Under the pieces are notes generated by a model. That model ran no database searches. It was not told the origin of the DNA and was given only the letters and a program-made list of their open reading frames with translations. From contig CP154955.1 of NCBI GenBank assembly GCA_039621445.1, positions 23,398,064-23,462,063 of the forward strand: a stretch of DNA of 64,000 bases, written 5' to 3'. Source of the DNA: Euglena gracilis. Lineage: Eukaryota; Euglenida; Euglenophyceae; Euglenales. The position numbers and the translations under genes are program-made. Positions 14,074 to 23,987 of the stretch are shown here, piece after piece (within the stretch, counting starts at the first letter, position 1; the number at the start of each line of letters is the position of its first letter).

Positions 14074-14113
14074 CCCCACACCCACACCCACACCCACACC
14101 CACACCCACACCC
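14074..14113. repeat. (CCCACA)n tail of the LINE
   Basis: Six or so hexamer units right after the short GC-rich 3' UTR. This is the same hexamer as at 5932-6032 upstream of the element. Confidence 0.92.
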
Positions 14114-14173
14114 TCCCTCAAACATGCCGACAACCTCCCCATTTCCATCCACACATTCAGTAAGTAACCCCCC

Positions 14174-14533
14174 CCACTTATAACTCCCCTATAACCTGTA
14201 ACCTATAACCTCCCCTTCTTATAGCCCCCTGGGCCCAACCACCAAACCGTGATTTAAACTCCCCTGGATAAGTGGCAAAATGCCAAAAAAAAAACACACG
14301 GTGTGCCAAAAAAATCCATGTGTTGTGGGCATCCCAATTTATGAGGTTTTGGCAAAGATCATTTAATTGCCCAAAGTATTTTGTTTTACCCCCCCCTGGT
14401 GCAAAAATAGGGGTATTTTTGGACTTTTTTTTTGGGCCACACACTACACCTCTATTTATGCTCCCCCACTTATACCCCCCCCCTGGGGACGACCACCACA
14501 CAGGAGCCTATAACCCCCAGGGGTTATAAGTGG
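14174..14533. mobile_element. Foldback element with CCACTTATAACYCC ends
   Basis: The left end ccacttataactcccctata is matched on the right by the complement of ataacccccaggggttataagtgg. The 360-bp interior is non-coding, with poly-C blocks and AT-rich sequence. Similar 'ccacttataac' wording recurs at 36300-36330, and a related C-rich foldback lies at 40159-40607. I found no clean target duplication. Confidence 0.55.
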
Positions 14534-15624
14534 CGAGGTTTATCACTAAAATGTTGTATCATGTGCACCACCACAATTTTTTTTGTGTATCATGTGTGCA
14601 GCCAAAATGAAACCTGCACATCACCTCCCCCAAAAGTTCAAGGAGAAAGTGACAACGCCATTTTATATATTGACAAAAATTTCTCCGATGGTGTGCTCAA
14701 ATTTGTGTGTGCATATTTCCCCAAGCACATTAACCTGCCAATCTCCTTCCATAGCCTCACCAATGAACCCATTTGTTCACACACATTTGTTGCACGAGGG
14801 AGTTGCACCCTTCCCCAACCACAGCATCAGGTGAGATTCCCCGCAAGGATGGATATTGATATTGGTTTTCGGGGGGGGGGGTCCCGATAAATTTGGATAG
14901 ATTGACACCCCGATTTCCTCGAAAAGTCGATAAACCCGATATGATCATTTTCCGCCCCGATAAACTCATTTTTGTGATTTGGAGAATCTCAAACTCGCCC
15001 AAAAAACAACAAAAAGTACGTCACCCCCCCCCCCCCCCCGCCAATAAAGCTGATATTTCACGATATTTTGTCGGGACCCGATAAATACAAAATTTTTGAT
15101 GACCCCGATATGGGCCGATATCCAATACCCATCCTTGTTCCCCGCCATGTTTTAACCCCAAAAATGTCAAACCCCACAAAAATAACAGAACTTCCCTGGT
15201 CTGACCGAGCAGAAGGAAGAAGAAGAAGAAAGAAGACCCCCGACTTGAGACCCACTGAGCGCTTGGGGACGCTGAAAAAGAATCATTGAGAAGGAAAAGG
15301 AAATCCCAAACTCAACTGTGACAGACAATTCGCATCTTCGTGGACAGTTGAGCCCAAAAAATCAAATTTCATTGTTTACCCATTACCAATTATGCGAAAC
15401 ACCAAAGGGAAAATGTTTTCTGTTCTTTTTTTGGGAAAACCTAAAACGATGAGTTTTGGCACGGCTCAGAACAGCCCAGAAGTCCCGGGTCTGGTTTTTG
15501 GAACCTTCACAGACATTCACAGACATTGCATTTTGGTCGAGTATGTGAACCCTGTCATCAGAACAGGTCAGGTCAGCACGCAGGATCAGGTCAGGAGAGC
15601 ACGAGGATCGTGAGGACTTCACCC
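14534..15624. other. Intergenic or intronic, no gene seen
   Basis: AT-rich with poly-G and poly-C runs and scattered 'cccgata' motifs at 14880-15130 (tttccccgataaa, ggacccgataaat), a loosely repeated word of unknown meaning. The upstream exons of the stress-protein gene should lie here or beyond the LINE, but I could not identify them. Confidence 0.4.
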
Positions 15625-16452
15625 ATGCGTTCCACAGCCCCGGGTCGGGATACGGAAGAGGCCCAGGCAATCCAGCGGGTCCGCATCACCCGAGATGCAC
15701 TTCTCCAGGCGCTGCCGGGTATTGCCCCTCCCCCGCTGCCTGCCTGCGTGCCTGCCCCCCCCCCCCAATTTGCTCACCTGTCCATCTGTGACCCCTCCTC
15801 AACCTCCTGCTCGCTTCTCAGCCCAGCGGCCGGGACAGTCCCTATGCCACGTCGTTATTTGCCCTGCCTTTGCGTTCCGCAGGCATCCGTGTCGCAACGT
15901 GCACCATGGGGGCAAATGCCGTGGGGCCTGCTGTATTGGAGTTTGCAGGTGTGGTGGTGTTTGTCAGACTCCTCTCCGCAGATTTTGCATGGCAACCCTG
16001 ATTCACACTGCTCACTGAGGCACAGTGGCAGAAATCCAAAGCTTGCTGTCGTGTTTTGAATAATATCATTAAGAAACAAAATGGGGAAAGGAGAGAAAAT
16101 GAAGGGAGAGTATATATAAAAACGTACACATATGCAGAAACAAATGCGTATACGTATACATATACATATGTACGAACATGCATGCACACTACAAATTATA
16201 TGTGTGTTTGCACGCATGCACACAAATGCACTGACATTCAACACATGTATATGTCCAGTTTCTGTAGTGCTACCAGTTGCCCGCTGGGATGACAGCGCCT
16301 CTCCCTGCGCCCCCGCAGCCTCGAAGCGCATCCAGACCATCGTCTGCCCCAACCAGCCCCAGTCCTCGTTCCGCCGCCTGCTGGCCGGCCCCTCGCTGAG
16401 CTCCCACCTGGCCGCCCACGCGAAGGGCCACGCCGTCCTCTTTGTAAATTAG
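15625..16452 (+). CDS. Universal stress protein (UspA) family, C-terminal exons
   Basis: Three exons with matching phase 1 junctions: about 15625-15718, 15883-15948 and 16319-16452 (TAG). All borders are GT-AG. The joined reading contains EEAQAIQRVRITRDALLQAL, then RVATCTMGANAVGPAVLEFA, then a segment with QTIVCPN and SSFRRLLAGPSLSSHLAAHA. It ends in a beta-strand-like AVLFVN. This is the second half of a UspA fold: helix, the strand with V.T...G...PA..E.A, and the closing glycine-loop RLLLG..S..V..HA motif that contacts nucleotide in ATP-binding members. UspA proteins are small cytosolic or plastid stress proteins. The N-terminal half (the DGS-type first strand) is not visible. ATG 15625 is merely the first Met in the exon and is probably not the true start. 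Confidence 0.62.
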
Positions 16453-18819
16453 CCCCCCCCCCCCCGCCTCAACCGCTGACCCCCGCTGACCCCTCCCACG
16501 GCTGTGGCCGCACAGAGGAATACCGAGGCAGTCGTCCCTTCGCTTCGTCCTGGGGCTGTGGGTGGCAAGCGGCATCCCTCCACCCGACAGGACTTCGATA
16601 TCGTGGTGGTGCCGGATCCGTGTGCTGCCCTGGAACCCGGACTTTTGCATGGTCTCAAGATCCCAGTTCCCAGTTCTTCAACTCCCAGTTTTCAAGCCGT
16701 TTCTCTGCAGAAAAGCACGCACACAATCATCTTTTGGAGAAGTGCTTCTTTTGACCATATTGTTCCCGAAATTGCTCGACATATTGCTCAACATAACCTG
16801 ATTGGTCAACCAGCAGTCGATATTATTTCGGTGTTGTGGATTGTGGATTATTCCGGTGGGGGAGGGTATTCTGCCTCCCTCTCCCCCCACCCCGCCACCC
16901 ACCACCCTGGCTGTTTGTCTGATTCCCATTCTGCCCTGCCCCATGCTGATAACTGCATTGCCTCGCCCTAGGCTTGAATTAATCATTCTGGCCATGCATC
17001 ATCATATCAGAACCTCTCACCCTCAGGGTTGAACGTATGATTTGAGAGAAATGGGACCTTGAGGACCCAGGAAGGGGAAGCCGCCTAGAATTAGGTGCTG
17101 TCAAAAGGGAACAAAAACTGGCCAGACTGGGGGGGGGGCAGGGGTCAGCGTTGGTAACCATTCTCCCCCCAAATCAAACACGTCACAGTCAGCCTGATGG
17201 GCAGACTGGCCCTGTCTTCAAGTCAGCGGAGGGGGGTCGGCAGCCTGGCTGGGAACTGCTGGCTGGGGAAAAGGTGCTGGTTGGCTGGCTGCCCCCCCCC
17301 CCCTAGTTGAGGTCGACCCCCCAACTCTTCCCATATTTCCGGGGGCACCAATTTTTGGAATTTTGTTTTGTTTTTTTGTTTCACCCATTTTGGGACCCAT
17401 ATGGGAGGTCCCCCCAAAACCCCTCAAAGCCTCATTTTTTCACACCTTCCTAGATTTCAACATTTTCTCAAAATCAAAATTTTGAGAGGTTTTTGAAGTA
17501 CCATTGAAAATCCAAAAAAAAATCCAAAGAAAAAATGTCAGTAAAATTTGGTTAAAAACTGCCAATTTTTAATCCAGAAATTTTTGACATTTTTTTGTGA
17601 AAAAAATTTGGTTTTCCATCAAAAAACCATGTATTTTGGGTTCATTTTTTCCAGAATATTTTTCAAATTTTTTCCGGCCAAAATCCCCTTTTTCCCGAAA
17701 TTGGTGAAAATGCTGTGGTGGGTGGGGGGGGTCGACCCCCCCAAAAAAGGCCTTCCCTTTCTGCCCTGGCATGGGGGGGAAATAATGTTGAGAATTTGTG
17801 GCGAAAAGTGCCATGAGGGAAACCATAACGTCCACAGGGTTTCTGAGGTTGGTCAGGACCCCCACGTAGGTTTCCGCAGTCAGCTTCTGATCCATTTGAG
17901 TCGCATTTTCCCTTGGAAAAGGCATGTTCCAGAGGCAGGCATTCCAGGGGCCCGGAATGCCCCCCAACAGTCCCCGGGTAGCCCTATTTGCCTGCCTGCG
18001 CCCCACAGCCCCTGCCCCTCGCTGGCCGCGTAGCCCTGCCCCATGATGACGGGCGTCCAACAGTCCCCCGGCCCCCACCACCGGCTCACCGCCGCGGCGG
18101 ACGCCGGCCCGCGGCCGCCGCCAGTGGCGGTGGAGTTCGAGGCGGCGACCGAGGGGCCCCACAGCCGCCGCCTGCCCCTCCCAGGGCGTGGGAGACGGTC
18201 ATCCGGCCGTAGTCCGCCGGGCAATGCTTGGGGTCTGGCAAGTGACGGTGGGACCGGCACACGGACGCACCGGCCGTACTGTTTCCCCCACTCTGGCACA
18301 GGAGGAGGAGGAGGATGGTCCAGCGTCGGGCTGCCTGACCCCTTCCCCCTCCTTGCCGCCCCGGCCTGGTGGTCAGTGGTCGAGAGCGGGTGGTGGGTGA
18401 CAGCGACCCTCACCAGCCAGCCCGTTCCGCCTTTCCCGACCCCCCCGCCCTGCTGCATTGGTCGCTGCTCCTCTGCGGCGTCAGTGCCGCGTTCCTGATG
18501 GTGCCCACCCCCCAGCCCACTGCATTCCCCCCGTCGATTTACCTCCATCCCCCATTGTCTCTCCCCTCGGGTCATTGAAAAAAAAAAGGCACCCCCCAAT
18601 CAAAGCCTGGGTACTCCAGGAGAACTAACTTTCTGCCTCCCTGATTTTCATATATATTTTATATTTATTGATGTATTTTATATATTTTTTATTTTACATT
18701 TTTATTTCAAATATGGCGTTCAGAAGAACAGACAGTAGGTTGCTTGAGAAACCCAGCAAGAGCCTCCCCATGAAAACCTTTCCGCCCCCCCCCCCAACCT
18801 GTCCTTTGCCTCTGGTCAC
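16453..18819. other. Intergenic, with an undetermined GC-rich block
   Basis: No gene can be assigned. A GC-rich block at 17985-18215 has open frames on both strands (plus-strand PVAVEFEAATEGPHSRRL) but no convincing splice partners. C/G-rich blocks with 'gtcgacccccc' and 'aggccttcc' at 17280-17420 and 17700-17770 recur at 19340-19420 and 19480-19560. They look like one dispersed C-rich repeat. An AT-rich stretch at 18640-18710 precedes the next gene. Confidence 0.4.
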
Positions 18820-19070
18820 ATGCGTCACCCGTGCTGGGGGATGCCGGCGGCGCTGGCCGGCAGTGCGCGGGCACCGACGACGCTGCTGCCCATCACCTCT
18901 GCCCGCGTCACCCACGGGCTACCCCGCCTCCTCTCCCGTTACACTGTCGCCGCTCCTCACCGGCCCGCTACCCTGCCTGCACTCGCCGCCATCGGCCAGG
19001 AGGAGCCCCAGGACCCTGAGGGGCCAGCCACCCTGCTGGCCCAGGTGTGTACGTGCGCGCGTGTGTGTGC

Positions 19071-19118
<48 letters not shown>

Positions 19119-22100
19119 CTCTGTGTGTTGTGCTGTGCGTGTGCGTGTGTGTGTTTTGTGTATTGTGTGTGTGTGTGGGTTTGTATTGTGTGTGTTTTGT
19201 GAAATGTGTTGTGTGTGTTGTGCGTTTGTGTTGTGTGTGTTGTGTGCTGTGTGCTGTGTACGTGCGTGTGTGTGCGTTGTGTGTGCGTTGTGTGTTGTGT
19301 GTTGTGTTCACGACTGTACGGGAATCCCCAAATCTCCATGTGTGGTGGGTGGGGCGGTCGACCCCCCCGCCCCCATCCTGGAGGGGGTCTGATCCTCCCC
19401 CACCAGGCCTTCCGACTTTTAGGTCAAAATTTTCCTTCGGCGCCAAAGGCACCGAAAAAATTTTCTTTGCATGAATGTTGTGGTGGATGGGGAGGGGGTT
19501 GGCACCCCCACCTCCCGGGGGGGGGGGGGGCGATCACCCCCCACCAGGCCTTCCCGTACAGCCCTGGTTGTTCGTGTTGTGTGTGTGTGCTGTGTGCTGT
19601 GTCTGTGTGTGTGTTGTGTGTGTTGTGTGTGTTGTGTCTGTCTGTGTGTGTGTTGTGTCTGTGTGTGTGTGTGTGTGCTGTGTGCTGTGTGTGTGTGTGT
19701 GTTGTGTGTGTTGTGTCTGTGTGTGTGTGTGTGCTGTGCGTTGTGTGTGTGTGTTGTGTGTTGTGCGTTGTGTTTGTGTGCGTTCATGTGTGTGTTGTTT
19801 TATCGCTGAGGTGTGTTTTGGGGGGGGGAGGGTAGCTCCAAATCCCTCTGTCCCAGGAAACCCCTGATGACCCCCGCAGGACTCCATCGCCCAGTCGTTC
19901 TTCCGGCGGCTCTTCTTGGGGGCGGCCGGCGTGCTGTTTGGCGTCGCCCTCGGCCTGGGACAGCGGGCGACGGCCCGCCCCGGCGCGATGCTGTCTGTCG
20001 CCGGTGTGCCCCGGCCCCGGCCGCCGCCTCCGCCGCCCACTTGTCGTCCCCCAGACCAGACTGGTCGGTCAACCCCTGGCCGCTGTGGTGTGCCTTACCT
20101 GGTGGTGACTTCCCCCCAACTGGCCATGAAGGCGCAGGGATGGGGCGGGGGGGGGGGGATGCAGCCATCCCGTGGCTGCCAGCTTTGGTTTCCATTTGCA
20201 GCGGGCGGCACTGATGCGGCGGCGGCCCCAGAGGTGTGTCTTGCCCTGCTCGGCCTCCCTCCTGGCGGAGAGAGGAAATATGCAGCTTTTGCAGATGTCG
20301 TCTGGCTGTTTTGTAGTTTTTTTTTATATCTTCCAGCGAAAGGAAAGAAGAAACCTTCCAAGAGACGTTCAACAGAATTTTGTAGACTCCAAAAGGGGTT
20401 TTCGTTCTATGCAATTTTGAACTTTTTTTTTGTGTAGCATTCTTTCGCTGTTTTCACCTGCCCGTTTTTTTTTTCCTGTCCGTATGCGTGTTTTACCCCT
20501 CCCCCTGATGATGGGGGATGATGGATGCTTCGTGAGGGGTCCCCAATTCCGAAAGCACGAAGTGGTGGGATCTGATTGGGTTATTCTGGCCGACGTCTCA
20601 AACCACCAGAGTGAAAGTTAGATGTCAAAAAATGGTCAGTGTCCATCAGGTCAGTATCCAAGGCTTTCTCCCCAACACCTCTCAAACAACTCAGCTGCTT
20701 GAGCAACCAGAACCATAGAGAACACCTTATGCATGTGTGTGGTGCGGAACCATTGTGTCCACCCCTCCACCCCCTGGGACCTGCATCCCCGTCATCCCAC
20801 CCCCCTCCCCCCATCCAGGCAGACCTGCTGGTGGTGGGCTGCGGGGTGCTGGGCCGCATGGTGGCGCAGGAGTGGCGAGCGGTGTATGGGTCCCGGTCCA
20901 TGCCATACCCGGGGCGTAGCGGACGTCCCCTCCCCACAGCCAACCCTGGAGGGCGGGGTACTACAGTGGGGGGAATAATGTGTGAAGTGATTGCCGTTGG
21001 AGGTTGGGAGTGGCTGGCAGCCCCGAAAAGTCAGCGTGTGGTTTGCTTGGCGCGGCGGCGAAGCGGGAGGTTGTGGGATGCCCCGGGCGGCCGTGGTGGG
21101 GGAGACGCTGACGGAGACCGCCCACGCCGCGCTGCGCGGCCTCGGCGTCGAGCCCCAGGTGGCAGGTCCGCCGGCTCTCCCACCCCGCGCGGGGCTGCCC
21201 ATCGGGCTCCACCGCTGCCTTCAGGCACCCGCCCGGACCAGCGCTTCTCCCACGTCATCTTCTGCGTGCCCGCTGGCAACAACGAGGACTACGCCCAGGC
21301 CTGTGCGAGGGCGGCGGCGCGGTGGAATGGCAAAGGTGCGTGGGTGTCAGCGCCGGACGGACTGTCCAAGCCCCGTGGGTGGGGGTTGGACCAGGGAACC
21401 AATCTTCCGGTGAAATTTTGCTCTTAGCACCTTTGGCCACCGAGATTTCGATTTTCCTCATGTTTAAGTGGACATGAATTGATGACCACCGCAGAACCTA
21501 AACCTTTTTGAGACTGAATCTCAAAACCCAATTGAATTCTGCCATCCCTGGGGGTTTAGTGTTCAGGGTAACTGCTTGCTTTTGGTGGTAGGGTCTGAGG
21601 TCAAAAATTTCGCATTATTTCGTGCACCAATACATTTTTGAGGTGGGGACAGAGCTTCTTGTGGAAGCGTGTGGGAATAATTGTTCTTGGGCCGTGGGTA
21701 ACAGAGCTCCAAAAGAAAACACATGGGGATAATTGCCCTTAAGCCGGGGAGACCCCGCCCTCGGGGGGGTTTCAGCCACCGGTTCGGTCAGGAAGATGGC
21801 GTCTGGGGGACCCAAAATAAAAAGTGCCAAAAAGTGTTCAAAATGGTTAGCAGACATGTGGCAATCACATCTGCACATATGGCACAAAGTGGGGCCCCCT
21901 CACCCAGGGTAGGGGTGGGTGAGGGGGGGTGGGGGGGTGAGGGGTTGGCTGTTTTTTTTTCCAGATACTCTCCCAGCAGGGGTGTGGGCCCCTTGGGGGG
22001 CAGGCGAATTGTTTTTAAAAAATGGAGTCCAACTGGTCAAAAGTGGTTTGTTGAGGGCATTTTGCCTCAAAACGTTGGCGGTAGTACTCCAAGCCAGCTG

Positions 22101-22330
22101 GATTTGGACTCTTTTGGCAAAATTTGGAGACCAGCTGGGTCCAGCCAGAAGCTGGCTGACCCACCCCAGCCCCCCAGCCAGCATCTATTTCTCATTCAAC
22201 ACCGTTTCCACCCGGTGGGCTGGACCCCTGGGAGGGAAAGGGGGTACCTCTATTGTAGTGGGGGCCATAATTTGAATCTTTCGTTACTGACGTGGCGTTG
22301 TGAACGTTTTGTGTGTGTGTGTGTGTGTGC

Positions 22331-22395
<65 letters not shown>

Positions 22396-23987
22396 CGCGC
22401 GCATGCATGTGTGTTTGGGACCGGCCAGGCGCCGTTTCTCTCCCGATCTTCATTTTCAGGCAATTTCGTGTTCACGTCCAGTGCTGGGGTGTATGCTGAG
22501 GACAACGGCGGCATCATTACCGAAGTATTTGAAATAGAATTTTGGCTCGCGGGGCCCAATTTTGGGCACGCACTGTTGGTCAACAGCCCAAACAAATTTC
22601 TTGATGACGGCGAAGCGCCAGGGCCCATTTCAGCAGCTCCATGCCACCACCCTTTGGAGGGACCAGCCAGCAGCATCTGTCCAGCGTTGCTGAATGGGCA
22701 GGCGCTGCGCCTCACTGGCCCACGTCGCCAAATCAGCAATTAGCCAAAATCATTTGTGCCTGCAAACAGGCAGTTCCTTTTTGTGCTGCATTGAAATTGC
22801 TTACGCAGGGGCGGAAGGTGCGGCTTCTCGCCCATCAAACACTCAGACACCGGCCGTTTTTACGAAAGACACCTGGCTGCTGTGTTTTTTTTGTGTAATT
22901 TTTTGGTGTGTGTCTCGGAACTGGCACCCGCCCATCTCGCGTCCCTGCCCACCAGGACTCGCCTCTGCAACGGGGTGTGCCTCGCATCGAACGCATTTTG
23001 GCCGCGGAGCAGGCGTGCCTGGGCGCCGGCGGCGTGGTCGTCCGGCTGGCCGGCCTCTACACCGCCGACCGCGGGCCCCACCCCTTCTGGCTGAAGATGC
23101 CGCAGGTGAGCCCGGGCACATCGGCTGCGTCCGGGCGGATGTGCACGAGAACGTACCCTGTGTTGTTTGTCCCCAAGTCGAAGGCAATGTGATTTGAGGC
23201 ACTCCAAGCCCCAGGCGGAGTTGCCAAGCTTTCGATGGCACACAAAGCTAACCGCAGGGGGGATTGGAGACACGGTCACATGCACACCAGCCATATGCAC
23301 TCCCCCTGAAGGTGCGGGAGGCAACGGAAGCCCCTGCCGTTCAACAAACGGCTGGTTGTGGTCCGTCCATTAGCGTTTCCTTCGGGCCCACTGAGCAAAC
23401 CTCTGTCTTTGATACTCCTGTGTGTTCCCAAGTCCTTTGTCATTGGGCCCGGACCCCCCCCCTGTTCGCCGCCCTCGCCCGGCTCAGGTCCAGGGCAGCG
23501 CCGACGGGCTCATCAACATGATCGCCTACGAGGACGCTGCGGCGCTGTGCGTGCAGCTGCTGCGGACCCCCAGCCAGGGGGGGGGGCACGCCGTCCCCCA
23601 ACCACCAGTCGTCCACACCCCACCCTTCCCCTGGACCGTCATGGGCCGTGACCCTCGCCCTGGCCGCGGCATCCGGCGGGAGGTGTTTCTTGCGGGCGAC
23701 GGCGTCCCCATCACCCGGCAGGACATCTGCCGCAGCGCCCGCCGGCTGAAGCGGTCCCCCCCCCCCCCCCATCCCAGCCCCCCCCCCCCCCACCACTGCC
23801 CATCCCCCCCTCCACCCCCCACCCATACGGTCCCCACAGGTACGCCGAGTTCCCGCTGCCGACGTTCGTGGGGGAGGGGGGCCTCGGCAAGCGGTACGAC
23901 ACGTCCAAGCTGCGCCGCCTCCTCGCCTGGCGGCCGAAGTACGAGTCGTTCGATGCGTACATCACCCAGCAGGTGGCCCTGGAGTAG
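18820..23987 (+). CDS. Plastid-type NAD(P)-binding SDR/epimerase-like protein
   Basis: Nine exons: 18820-19044, 19880-20003, 20823-20881, about 21021-21165, 21225-21335, 22460-22524, 22956-23105, 23488-23753 and 23840-23987 (TAG). Phases agree at all joins except the poorly defined start of exon 4. Exon 1 is an Ala/Pro/Thr/Arg-rich targeting extension. Exon 2 holds RR followed by the hydrophobic LFLGAAGVLFGVALGL. The Rossmann nucleotide motif is LLVVGCGVLG. Later come FSHVIFCVPAGNNEDYAQA, FVFTSSAGVYAEDNGG, a VVVRLAGLYTADRGP strand and, near the end, FVGEGGLGKRYDTSKLRRLL with LAWRPKY. This order matches plant and cyanobacterial-type NAD-epimerase-like proteins (the family that includes Arabidopsis At1g19690, recalled from memory). 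These are extended SDRs of unknown substrate. Exon 8 may hide a small in-frame intron, since about 40 proline-rich residues interrupt the alignment I expect there. Confidence 0.85.
19045..19810. repeat. GT-rich microsatellites filling intron 1 of the SDR gene
   Basis: GT and GTGTGTT-type tracts at 19045-19312 and 19567-19800. Between them lies a C/G-rich dispersed repeat (gtcgacccccc, ccaccaggccttcc twice, about 140 bp apart). The first tract begins exactly at the exon 1 donor. Confidence 0.88.
22311..22403. repeat. (GT)n microsatellite in intron 5 of the SDR gene
   Basis: About 40 GT units with GC interruptions, ending 'gcgtgcgcgcgcatgcatg'. It lies some 55 bp upstream of the exon 6 acceptor. 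Confidence 0.92.

Larger units (their letters stand above)
6031..14113 (+). mobile_element. LINE retrotransposon (APE endonuclease, RT, RNase H)
   Basis: An 8.1-kb, very GC-rich non-LTR element. ORF1 (6180-8399) overlaps ORF2 by 11 bp at 8389-8399. ORF2 carries an apurinic-type endonuclease, reverse transcriptase, RNase H and a CCHC-like finger. A short 3' UTR then ends in (CCCACA)n. No terminal repeats are present, as expected of a LINE. An RNase H domain after the RT is known from the I, R1, LOA and Tad-type clades; which of these applies cannot be decided by eye. Two frameshifts in ORF2 mean this copy is not autonomous. Confidence 0.92.
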
